NCBI GenBank assembly: GCA_030142905.1
Contig: JASJOG010000052.1
Coordinates: 1 to 64,000, forward strand
DNA from: Heliopora coerulea
Lineage: Eukaryota > Cnidaria > Anthozoa > Scleralcyonacea > Helioporidae
DNA length: 64,000 nucleotides
Direction of reading: 5' to 3'
Positions 1 to 10,799 of the stretch are shown here, piece after piece. Both the position numbers and the translations under genes were made by a program. How positions within the stretch are numbered: the stretch's first letter is position 1; each line of letters starts with the position of its first letter. The notes under the pieces are model-generated. The model had not been told where the DNA came from. It did not search any database and worked only from the letters and a program-made list of their open reading frames with translations.

Positions 1-177
1 ATCTATAAAACTATTGTTAAAATGATTGGTATTAATTTTAGGGACTAAACAACTGTTATTTCTAAGTTTTAATTGCAACTCTTTTGGCCTAGGTAACAGT
101 GCATAAAGTAGATGGGATTGCTTCCCATTTAAAATTCTTTATTTTACTCAGTATAAGAAATAAATAGGTTCTCCTAC

Positions 178-3100
178 CATCTTCTGAGCCAGTCAGGATA
201 ATTGGAAGTTCTGGATGGAAACCAACACAAGAGACATTCTGGGCATGACCTTCTAATGTCTGAACACATGATTTGTTCTATACAAAATGAGACAAAATTT
301 ATTGTATAGATATGTGATAGCTTTGTTGTTAGAGGATTGTCAATGTTGTGGCCAGTGAAATCATCAGGTAACATCAGTGGTGGATCCAGGGTGGGGTCCA
401 GGGTGGGGTCCAGGGTGGGGTCCAGGGTGGGGTCCAAGGGGCTCTGGACCCCCCTTTCAGTAAGATAATAATAATTGTAATTTACCAGTAGGTCAGATTC
501 ACTTACTAACTGAAGAAGTGGGAAAAGAAAATAGTGACAAGTGTTCATCTTCCAAATAGTTTGTAAAATGCAAGTCAAAAGGTTTTATTACATATAGTAA
601 TAAAACATGTCCACTAGTGAACATCATCTACAATGTACCTGGTAGTCCCATATTTTTACTGCTCTGTCATCAGCACCAGATATGAGGTAAGGTTTCTCAC
701 CCCCATGGAAGTAGTCTATACAATTAACACCCTACAAAAAAAACAGAACCAAAAAATTTCTGACTAAACAACAAAAGCCATGAAGCTATTCACTAATTTC
801 AAAATGATACTGAATACTTTGTTTGCCATGACAATCGTAAGCCTACAAAAAATGTTTAAAAACTATCACATATTTAATGCCAAGACACAATATCAAAATA
901 AGAGCCCAGTTCAAAATTCTCACAGACAGAGACATCTCTCAACAATAGCATCAAACCAGTGTAAACATGATTAAGAATATATTTTACTGATGTTTCATCA
1001 CTCGCTGTGCATCAGTAAAATATACTCTTAATCATGTTTCCACTGGTTTTAATGTATTGTAGAGAGATGTCTCTTTTCTTGAGAATTTTGAGCTGGGCTC
1101 ATATTTTGATATTTCAACTTTGCTTTCTGCCCAATAAGTTACTGGTAAATATTTAATGCCAGTCAAAATTTCTGTAGGAAAAAGAAACATTTTAATGTAA
1201 ATTCTGTTTACCTTTTCATGTCCCTCTAGTGTGAAGTTTGGAGAACCTGAACCCAGTTGCCAGACCTGCAGGTTTTACAAAATACCATAAACACACTTGA
1301 ATCATACTTTCATAATAGGCTCAGTCAAATGAATTTTGCTCAAAATTTATAATAAAATACACACAAACACTAAGAAGCATATATTCTAGCAGATTTTTGT
1401 GGAGCAGTTATTCAACTATGTTATACTTTTCAAAGTCCATTTGGGCTTTACTGCCACTAGTAAAGTATCAAAGACTGAAGTCAAAAGTTCAATGATTTTT
1501 CATGTTTTTTTCAGGCTTTCAACATGCCAATTTGCTGTGAAATAAATCAATTTCTGACAGGAGTTCCATTCCCAAGAATCACATGATACTCGAATGAAAT
1601 ATTTCTACATTATGGCCATTGATAGTTCATTCTTATTTAAAATATTCTCTGTTTTTAAAAAATGTAGGCCAAATGTAACAGATGTAACATTGAAAAAAAG
1701 TGACTGGCTCTCGTCTTTCAACTCCCTCATAACAGCAGATATGTCTGCAATATGGGCAACAAGGGCCAATCACTGACTCATCCCTACAATATTTTTGATA
1801 TTCAGTCCCTCCTGTGACATTATGTGTAATTTTGCACTGCTTGGTCTTTGTTTAAATCAAGACAATTCTACTTACTTTAATGGTCCTGTCTAGAGATGCA
1901 CTTGCAAACTGATTGTTGTCTTTTGGGTTGATAACCACTTGCATGACATAATGCGAGTGCCCTTCAAATACTTGTTGGAGTTGCCAGTTCTTATCCCAGT
2001 TCCACAGCTTGATAAGCATATCATCTGAAAAGAAACATTAACCCTTTTGCCGCTGAGCATTTATTTTGGTTGTGCAGACAAATAGTTTTTCGGTGTGTGT
2101 TTCTTTCAATAAGAATACTACAGAATAGGACGAACTCAGTACATCCTAATAGCATACTTGTTATCTAATACAGGACAGGGGTGGATCAATGCTCATCTGA
2201 CAGGAGGGGTACAGATTTCTCTGGGAGGGTACATTGGTGTGCTACCAAAGGGGCTGACCGGGCTGTTGTATTTTTTTTAGGCATATCGCCATAAGCCCAT
2301 AACCCCTGTTATCAGTAAGTTGTACTCTTACTGCCAAATGTAAAAGTTTCTTTAAATAAAACCTATAATAAAAATAATAACCTACAGTATGCATGCCATT
2401 TTCAAACTTTTCTGAGGGAGTGCTAGAAAATTTGGGGGTGCACACCCCCCTGCACCCCCCCCCAGAAAATCCGCCCCTGATACAGGACATACTAAGTACA
2501 TCCTTGTAGCAGTGAAGGGGTTAAAGACTCTCATCCATTCAGACATTCAACTCTAACTGGGGTGTCTTTCCCTATCTTATTTGATCTACAGCAACAGAAG
2601 ACAAAAAGAAATGATTTTTTTCAGCTGTACCCACCACTGCTACTTAGAATGTAGGATTGTGTTGGGTGTACTGCAATGGAACGTAAATAATCACTGTGGG
2701 CCTCAAATCCATGGACCTACACCAAAACATAAAACACCAAATGAATTGATAACAATTACAATTTCAGTAGTGAAGCATACATTGAGTAATTATTACAAAG
2801 TACTACACATACAGTATTTGGGCAGTTAGACTCTGACATAAGCAATATGCAACAACAAACTGTAAACAAACTATATGGCAACCTTAACCTAATCTGGGCT
2901 GGGGAGGGGGGGAATCACCCCCCCCCCCCCCCCACTTGGTTTTTTATTGATATCTTGAGAGTGGATTGACCAAATGACATCAATATTGGTAACATTTCCT
3001 CAAATTTTATGGTGAACATTTTGATATATACAGTGTTCGACCATACCTACAAAGCTGTTGCCATGTTTAAGAGTCACTTTTTTACTTTTGAAAACAAGTT

Positions 3101-5899
3101 AAATAATTGCAATATTTTAGACAAAATCTTCAAAATATTTGTTTGAATTGAATACCAGTTCAAAAAAATAATATCTCCAGTTACAAAAAAAGATTTTTTT
3201 AGATCCATCAATTGTCATTTTTTATTTGAAAGTTTAGTATGATATCATCTTGCATTCCTTATGTCGTCATTATGCTTCAGCTTCCTTGGTCTGTGAAGTA
3301 ATGCACAATAAGCCTAACGAAGCATCTCATACTGTAACACTAAATGTAACATGATGTCTTAAATTTACATAAGTTTAATTATTTCTCACAGTACCTTTTC
3401 CAAAGTGTTATAGTTATAAATTCTCAAGTGCATATCATCCTAAAAATTAAATAGTTTGCTTTAGTTTTTATTCATGTCTTCCTTTTGCTATTGCAAATAT
3501 AATTACCGTACTTTTTTTTGCATTAGTGCCACAGTACTTCATATTTACACTGTCTACCTGTATGATACCGTAATTTTGCCAGTAATAATAACAATACCTG
3601 TTAGCAGTAACCCATATTACATAATGGAAAAAAGAAGTGACTTACAAATATAACTTGTGACCACAGAACAAAAATTTAAAAACAATATGCAAAATTCTAA
3701 AGTCAACAAAAAATACTTATGGCATAATTTTTCAGAAAACAACCAGGTCAACAATAGCTTACCGAGCCAGTTATAATCCAGTTTTTTCTAGTCACAAACT
3801 TTGCCACTCGAACTATGAAAGGGTAAAATAATAGATTTATAACCTAACTCACTGTAACTCTGAACTGTAAAAAATGTACAAATATGTTGTTTATAATAAA
3901 CACAGATCAAATTAACATTATCAATTTGTCTAGCATAAAAGAGATTAAACTCAACTGAAGACAGATTAGAGATAATATTACAGTATTTTTAAATTATTCA
4001 TGAGAAGAAAACTCACATCAGACCAGCAGGATGAACTGTGCTCTCAATACACATGCAACCACACAATGACATGCATTTCCAAACAACCATTAATCCACGT
4101 AATTCATGCGTAACTATCATTACACCCTTAATATAGTTGAAATGCACAACATGTACTTTTATCTTCCAAAAGATGGCCATAAACCACATTTACATTATAC
4201 TATTTGATCCATCAATACTTAGAGACAAAAATGCAAATAAAAAATATTATAGTATTTGCAAGACAATTTTATTCAGCAGACTAGGGCACCTGCCACTTCA
4301 AGGTATATGTTGTAGCTTCAATTTTATAAATAGCACAAACTAGACTCATCATTACTTAAGAAGGAAAAATGATTTAAAATTATTTAGATTGTATATTTAG
4401 AACTCATATTTATTTTTAGTATATAGTAATTATGCAGGTGATTATCAAAAATTCTGCTTGGTGACTGGCTAAACATTAGATTGTATTTTTCAATAATCAC
4501 CTGTAGGTGAATGAACAGTGAATGCACTTATGCAAACTGTGATATTTTGACTTTATTTCAAAGTCATCTTCAGATATCATTCTGTCTGAAGATGACTTTG
4601 AAATAAAGTCGAAATATCACAGTTTCAACAATTGTTTTATCTTGCATTGACTCATATCTTGAGTTTTCAAGATGACATTATTCTTTGGAATATGTTTTAT
4701 TTTATACTTATGCAAAATATGACCAATGTTAGCAAATGTTCCCAAGGAATTTTTAAAACAACTTCTTGACTAGTTTCTTTCAAGTAATCACCCGTGTTGT
4801 TATATTAAAACAGTTATTTGCCGAAGGCTTAATGAATATTGTTGAATAATCCCTAAGATAGTGCCAAAGAGATTACTAAACAATATTGATTAAGCCTTTA
4901 GCAAATAATTATTATATATTCTGATCATATTTAGAATTAACTTTGGTTACCACTGTCAAAGATCAATTCCTTTAACTCTTTTCCAGTCCAAATCTAATTT
5001 TTATTATTTTACACTGGCTAATATCACATGACTTTACTGTATCTCAATTAACTCTTATGCTGGTCCAGATCTGACTTTTATAATTTTTACTATGCTTAGT
5101 GCCAAACAATTTTGCCATTCAAGTCCTGACATCTCAAACCAGAAAGAGGTAAGACTACCTCAATTATATGATATTCTTTTCGGCCTTAGCATGACGTGAA
5201 CTATTTTAACTCTGGCGAATGGCTGATGAATTTACTGACAAAGGAGAGACATCTTGGACTGGAATGAGTAAATAGTCATCATGCAAACAAACGTCTGGGA
5301 AGGAAGTTTATTAATTACAAAGGAAACAATAAATATTGGTAGTTATCGATAAAGTTAAATACCAAATGTAAACGAAGTTTACCTGGTAAATCAGTGACTT
5401 CAAATGTTTTGATCAAAGTCTGGGACTCATGATTCCAGACGTGAACGTTGCCATTGTATAAACTAGCTAACATCCATGGCTCAGTTGGATGAAGATCAAC
5501 GCTTTTAACACGATCAGACCGGGCTGAAAGCTTGCGCTGGGAAACAAGAAACAGAAAGAAAAGAGAATATAAGTTTTTACGAATCAATACTTGGGACAAC
5601 TGTAATTTAGCAACCAAAGCATCAGCTTTTCCACGACATTAAAAATGCTAAAACGAAGTACTACAGACCTTGACATCCAGACGCAATGGCTAAAGAAAGA
5701 AAAGGCAAGAAGTTAGAAAACTATACGGTAAAATTGTAAAAATCTAGCTTCATATCCTTCAACTTCACAACTACACGTCATGGTCAAGCCGCAAAGAAAA
5801 TTCAAAATTCTCCACATTTTTTGACTTTGAGTTTTACATACACGTTTAAATGACAAAAAAAGACGACAAGATGGATTTCTCTGTACTAAAACTCACCAT
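178..5899 (-). CDS. COPB2: COPB2, coatomer subunit beta' (beta'-COP), 5' ten coding exons; continues past left edge
   Basis: Subunit of the COPI coat that drives retrograde Golgi-to-ER vesicle transport; the N-terminal WD40 propeller binds dilysine cargo signals (family knowledge). Ten coding exons can be read on the minus strand: 5897-5899 (ATG only), 5669-5689, 5383-5536, 3763-3812, 3395-3439, 2635-2716, 1876-2024, 1212-1265, 639-731 and 178-277. Introns have GT..AG ends and phases join without a break, giving about 250 residues against roughly 900 for the family. Diagnostic stretches are [44 protein letters not shown] and GHAQNVSC, each close to animal beta'-COP as I remember it. Successive WD repeats are visible (VHVWNHE, IKLWNWD, VKIWDYQ). 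The left-most exon ends in phase 1 inside a GSEDG motif, so the next exon lies outside the window. No frameshift is seen. The identification is very secure; only the exon ends carry small uncertainty. Confidence 0.95.
385..432. repeat. 12-bp minisatellite, four copies
   Basis: Four perfect head-to-tail copies of TCCAGGGTGGGG lie inside the COPB2 intron between exons 9 and 10, followed by a partial fifth. The sequence just upstream (about 376) reads CAGTGGTGGATCC, like an hAT terminus, so the array may be the inside of a degraded hAT MITE. Confidence 0.8.
889..1113. repeat. Foldback/MITE-like imperfect inverted repeat
   Basis: Two arms of about 100 bp (889-991 and 1010-1113) are imperfect reverse complements separated by a spacer of about 18 bp. 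Shared segments include TCTCAAGAAAAG-like and AGTAAAATAT stretches. The repeat sits in the COPB2 intron between exons 8 and 9. No coding content is seen. Probably a nonautonomous DNA element or an inverted duplication. Confidence 0.7.
2176..2479. mobile_element. hAT-type MITE with 8-bp target duplication
   Basis: The 304-bp element starts CAGGGGTGGATC and ends with the near reverse complement (GATCCGCCCCTG with one mismatch). It is flanked by identical 8-bp direct repeats, ATACAGGA at 2168-2175 and 2480-2487. CAG-type termini plus 8-bp duplications are the hallmark of hAT elements. No transposase is present, so it is nonautonomous. It lies in the COPB2 intron between exons 6 and 7. Confidence 0.85.
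4430..4920. mobile_element. Dispersed repeat G, split by a hairpin retroposon-like insertion
   Basis: The outer parts (4430-4536 and 4706-4920) match the repeat at about 49,840-50,125: shared TGATTATC..., AATCACCTG.AGGTGAAT and a shared AATATTNTTGAA.. end. The inner 4537-4705 is a hairpin repeat of family D, flanked by an 11-bp direct repeat ACTTATGCAAA (4526-4536 and 4706-4716). The clean nesting gives the order of insertion: G first, D second. Confidence 0.7.
5669..5689 (-). CDS. COPB2: COPB2 21-nt micro-exon (exon 2)
   Basis: The micro-exon reads PLRLDVK, the invariant start of beta'-COP after Met. It is preceded by a CTTTCTTTAG acceptor and followed by a GTCTGT donor, both on the minus strand. 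The upstream exon supplies only the ATG codon (5897-5899) before a GTGAGT donor. Automatic gene finders often miss both. Phase 0 on both sides keeps the frame. Confidence 0.88.
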
Positions 5900-7659
5900 T
5901 TTTATAGCAACAGATTGGAAAAACTAAGCAACAATCGATTAATCTCTAAGTTTTCATAGAATTGCCCGACGTGGCACGTTGACACCACGGGACCTGGGTA
6001 CTAATTTAGACAACTCCGAAGCACAGTCTGAAGATCGCGGATTCAAGAAACGCGAAGGGTGGTGATTTCTTCACGAAACAAAATTGACGTTTCTTTATGG
6101 CTATTTTTTTGTCTTTTACCATTTTATATTTTTTGTCTCTCATCCATTGTTAGGATTAGGGTTACTGGTAGTGTCATGGGTAGTACGTGGATAAAGTTCC
6201 AGGGCAAAACCCTAATACCAACATTAACCCTAACTCTAACCATAGCCGTAGAGTTTTGCTTTTATCTGGAGGGGCTGAAATTCGAGGACGAGGTGCCAGA
6301 GTGGCATGACCTCTTAGTGATTGTGCGAATCGAGTTCTACGGAAAATTGCTAACAGCTGATCGTTACTGACACGGAATAAACCTTTACTAAGTGATAAAA
6401 TTGACAACTTATTGGTAAAAAAATGAATCATAGAATGGAAACAATCGCTAATTAGACTGTGCAGAATCTCTTGCAATTTCAAGAGATATACACTCCACTG
6501 TCCACACTCTAGAAAAGGATGTGCACTTACCGCCACTCGATAAGTACTTCATTTACCCCTGATCGCATTGTATCACTACGCCCGACCCCAACAAAACACT
6601 CACCCTAATCACTTGATACAATATAATGAGGGGTAAATGAAGCACCGACTCGCCATTCTCGTCCCCAGTGCCCTTGCGGAAGAGAATGCCCCACGTCTTA
6701 GATATCCTAACATAATATGGATTTTCTCGTTATTAAATTTTATAATTTTTTGATGATGTGTTTAATTACTGGGTTGTCTTATGTGTACGTGGGCGCTTTT
6801 GGCTGACCGGGATAATGAGGCTATAACAGTTATATAACCCTAGCCTCTAATTTGTGAATGGTGATTGATGAGTCACTTGCTGCAAAATTTCTGGGGGGGC
6901 TAAGCCCCCCATTAAGATTTCTGGGGGGCTAAAGCCCCTCAGCCCCCCCCCCCATCCTCTACGCCTATGACTCTAACCCTAGAAATGAACAAAAAGAAGA
7001 AAATCAAGAAGGAAAAAAATCAATCAAGTGGTCAAAACAACGACGACACGGGCAGCAACAACCATAAAAAATAAACAACAATAACAAAAACAACAATAAC
7101 AACATCAATAACAACATCAGCAACAACAACAATAACAACAACATTAGCCAAAACAAATATAACAACAACGACAACATGGACACTGACAGTAATAGCAAGA
7201 ACAATACCTCCACCAGTATGAAGAACGACTACAACATCTGATCACCACTATTAATAACAACTGCCACAACAACAACAACAACAACAGTTAAAAAAACCAG
7301 AAAGACTAAAAAAAAACAAAAAGTACAGCGGAGGATAACAATCAACATTGACAGTAATTTGAGAAGCTCTCGGTTAGGGAACGAAACATTTTTGCCGATT
7401 CTCGTTTGCAGTGATTGGGAACCCGGATACCATGCCAAGGAAAATAAACTGATTATTCAACTGAAGAGCAAACATGAGGAATGCAAAATAATGAGCGTAC
7501 GACTATGTAGAAATGTAGGTTTGATTTCCGATTGTTTGTTTTACTTGTTTACATAAAACTAGATGGCTCTATTTTCAATTCACATCTGTCTATAAAGAAT
7601 TAAGTGCCGCCCTGAATGTGAAACCAAACAAGATAATAGACATTCTGTTGTGTTTTTCA
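5900..7659. other. Intergenic stretch between COPB2 and the GPCR
   Basis: No supported gene. It begins with the COPB2 5' UTR/promoter side, with no clear TATA box. At 6,860-6,985 there are G-run and C-run blocks ending in TCTACGCCTATG, which resembles a degraded hAT end. At about 7,040-7,310 there is an AAC/CAA-rich tract whose open frames are only poly-Leu or poly-Val artefacts. Confidence 0.6.
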
Positions 7660-7711
7660 GTTTCACTGGCCTTGGAGTTTTCCCGTGAGCCAGGCGGATG
7701 CCAATGCAGCA

Positions 7712-10700
7712 ATGCAACTTAACCTCTCTTTGCCTGCCAACGAGCAAGATGACAAAACAGAAGGAGATTACACAACGAGTTACGGATTAATTTTAATGGC
7801 GGTAGTTATCATCGTCGGGAATGGTCTAGTTCTCCTTACTGTAAAGAGCTTCAAGAGACGTCTCGTCGCGGACATATTTATTTTCTCTTTGTCTCTGTCA
7901 GACCTGACAAACACCTTAACAAGTGTAGTATTGGCAATTGTCTTCAAGTTCACTCTACTCCACAAAAGCTACCGGGGTAAGAGCCAAGACGTCTTCCGAA
8001 TCTTGTGTCAAACGCAAGCTTGGTTTACAGTGACGACGCAATTCCAGAGCGTGTTCACTGTAACTTTGATTTCCTTAGAGCGTTTCGTCGCCGTCAGTCG
8101 CCCTTTCTTTTACAAGGCCAACATTAACCCGCCAGTCGCTCTCAGAATACTGGGCGTTCTTTTCATCCTGTCCGTCTCCTTTTCTTCTGCGCCGCTTCTC
8201 GGATGGGACGAGTACGTCTTGCAACCGAAGTTGGCCCTGTGCATGTTTCGCTACAATAGCAGTTACGCCATTCTTGTGGTAGTTATTGGTTACGTTCACC
8301 TAGTGCTTGTCTCGTATTGCTTTCTGGCTATACGGGTTTCTCTGAAGAAATTCATGAAGAGGCAGACCTATTTCGTGCGACGGAGGGGTGCCATCGCAGG
8401 ACCGCAAACTGGAGACGATAATACCTCGTTAAAAATGACTAAAGGTGGGGAGAAATCGCTTGAGCAAAGCAAACGGTTGCTCAAGGTATCTGCGATGGTG
8501 AGCTTTCTGTTCTACTTCAGTTGGTTGCCGCTGATAGTAAGTGCTCTAACTTTAACATAAATATGTGATAAATCTGCGCAGAATAGCACAAGGAAAGAGA
8601 GTTCTTTGTGCGTGCATGGTAAATCCCGAGGGTTTCTGAGACTATGTTGGATTCAGTTCCAGACGCTATTTGTCCATTTACACCATACAATTGAGATATA
8701 CGATCGTTCGTTCTTCAGTATGCAATGCCGTCTCAGAGAACACTTCCTGCTTGTGATTCGCTTATTAATGTAGCAATACGCCCTAAAGGCTCCGTTGAGT
8801 TAATCGGATACGTCAGAGCGATCGTATATAACAAAGATATTGTGTGAATAAGTCTCAATAAAGAGCACCTTTTCAGGTCTTAATGTCAAATGTGTCAGTA
8901 TTGAAAGTATACCAGTCCAGGTAACTAAATTTTATTCATAGCCATTCATCTGCGGTCACATATGTTGTACAAATGTAACTTTCAGCTATAGCATCGTCTC
9001 AGGGTTCATACTTCAGCCGTTAGAGCTTCTTGCAGCCGCTGCAAAAGTACTCAGAGATTTTGTACTTGTGGCTAAATCATAATTGAAGATGTGGAGAAGG
9101 AATTTTGCTAGCAAGGTGCTAGTCTACACACCAGCGATTAGAGGGTTACGGGTATGATTCCCTTCAAACGCTTGGGAAACATTTCAAAATAAACACAGTT
9201 TGAAAGCATGCCTGTAAGAATAGAACACTGCGTAGACAGTGATTAATAAGGTAAGAAGTTAAAATGTTGATAACTGGCGTGACTAATCTCAAAGAATTCA
9301 ATTTTGGGATCAGTCACGGCAGTTATCAACATTTTAACTTTTTACCTTGAAAGTATGTGCATTGATATTCAAAATTTGAGAGCCTCGCCATTGATTAAAG
9401 TTTAAACATCTATCCTTTTGTGCAATGAAGGGGGCCTACCAACAGGTTTCAAGTGGTGCGTTTGTCACCTTCGTTGAATCTTTAACTGATCCCAGTACTT
9501 GTAGCGTAATTGAGCTAATTTCTCAATGTCGGTCTCGTTAAGGCAAAAAGAGCTTTTTTTTTTGCTAAACGATAGGTACGGATTGGTTCTCGATAACCTT
9601 GCGTAACCTCTGTCTGCTTGATTTATGTCCATGTGGATTAACCCAGATTTTATTTGTGTGAACAGCTGAAACACTTCCGAAAATTAATTTCATCGGAAGA
9701 CTGTGAAAAAGCCGCAGCTTAATCAGACAAACGTAATAAATATTGTTTGCTTTGTTGATAAAAGTTGTCTGTCGGCTTTCATGGACAAACGCATCTCTTA
9801 AAAGTCCACAATACGCGATTTAACAACGTTAAAGATTTACTGCCAAACCTTTGTCGTAGGATAACGCCAAATGTTTAAGCAGTCGGGTTTCTTTGCATTA
9901 ACATAATTCATTGATGTGGCGTTATTCAAGTAGTTGCAGACGTTGTAGAGAATGGAGCGCCTCTGTTTCACTAAGCATTGTTACGCCAGTCTCCAAGAAG
10001 AAGAGGAATTTTTGTTTGTACCACTAAATTTACACTTAAGAAATGAAGAAAACAAAGTAGACTAACAAAAGTTGTAGTTCCGGCTATCTGAATAGCAAAG
10101 CTGAACAAGCAGATAGCATCCACCTCGAAAGATGAATATCAGTAGGCAAATATGTGAATATCACCAATTCTAGAGAACTGGAGGCTACCACATACGAAAG
10201 GTTGTTGCTTAGGTGATATAGTTGCGGAACTTGTATCCGCTTGAACAGAAATTTTTCATGATAGTCTGACACTGCCCAGGTCAACTGAAAAATGTTGACT
10301 CGAGCGGGATTCGAACGCGCACCTTCAGGATACCAAAGGTGTACTGGTATCCCGAAGGTATTGGTAAGGATGACTCTGAAATTTTATCCGCTTGTATGTG
10401 AAATATCAACCAACATTCACCTCCACTTCAGTGAATAATTGTTCTATATATTATAAAATGTTATACCTCTATAATAATAAAATCTTTACTAATAAACTTC
10501 AATAACTTATCTTTACTAATAAACTTCGATTCTTCTTTTACAGGCGGCTATAACGTACGCCCAAATAACCAATCAGAACAGCAACATCATGGGTTTAGTT
10601 GGGACACTGATGCCTCTTACCAGTCCCGTGGTGAACCCTCTCATTTACTTCTTTAGCTGGGAGAGATATAAAAGAAACTACATCAAAATTGTGAAACGTT

Positions 10701-10777
10701 TCGTAAAATGTCGCGGGCAGTACACACGATCAGTTGAAACCAAAGATCTAACAAAAGGTCAGTTGGGGGAGAAATGA
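7712..10777 (+). CDS. Rhodopsin-class (class A) G protein-coupled receptor, two exons
   Basis: Seven-helix membrane receptor, 352 residues, coded by 7712-8536 and 10544-10777. The intron has GTAAGT..TTTTACAG ends in phase 0 and splits the frame in TM6 just after FSWLPLI. Visible landmarks: GN in TM1 (residues 36-37), LSLSD in TM2 (60-64), Cys99 before TM3, ERF at 123-125 in place of DRY, Cys177 in loop 2, and VNPLIYFF in TM7 (305-312). An NLS glycosylation site is at residues 4-6. The first ATG in good context (G at -3) is at 7712. The frame is open upstream to a likely acceptor at about 7660 (GTGTTTTTCAG), so a 5' UTR exon or a few more N-terminal residues are possible. Ligand unknown. SLERFVAVSRPFFY and the loop-2 layout recall prostanoid/adenosine-like receptors, but NPLIY in TM7 differs from prostanoid receptors, so I leave it as an orphan receptor. 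Confidence 0.88.
9225..9355. repeat. Dispersed hairpin repeat, family A (GPCR intron)
   Basis: Inverted halves built around GTAGACAGTG, AAGGTAAAAAGTT-like, GTTATCAACATTTTAAC and GATCAGTCACGGC. Other copies lie at about 11,288-11,410, 40,440-40,575, 42,285-42,415, 44,214-44,310 and 45,672-45,940. No coding content. Confidence 0.75.
10225..10365 (-). mobile_element. tRNA-derived SINE fragment (SINE-1)
   Basis: On the minus strand a B-box-like GCGTTCGAATCCCGC is followed by a tail containing TTTTTCAGTTGAC and CAGTGTCAGACTATCATG. The same tRNA-like head and tail recur at about 19,210-19,345 on the plus strand (GAGTTCAAATCCC, then TTTTTCAGTTGA and CAGTGTCAGGTTATCATG). The shared unrelated tail separates a SINE from a real tRNA gene. 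It lies in the GPCR intron. Confidence 0.65.
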
Positions 10778-10799
10778 AGTTATTTCATCATCTACTCTA

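Noticed and set aside
2242..2490. Minus-strand frame with Gly/Cys-rich start
   Set aside because: Entirely inside the hAT-type MITE in a COPB2 intron.
6150..6250. Telomere-like TTAGGG/CCCTAA words (also near 19,042 and 49,145)
   Set aside because: Only scattered degenerate units, not an array; no evidence for an interstitial telomere.
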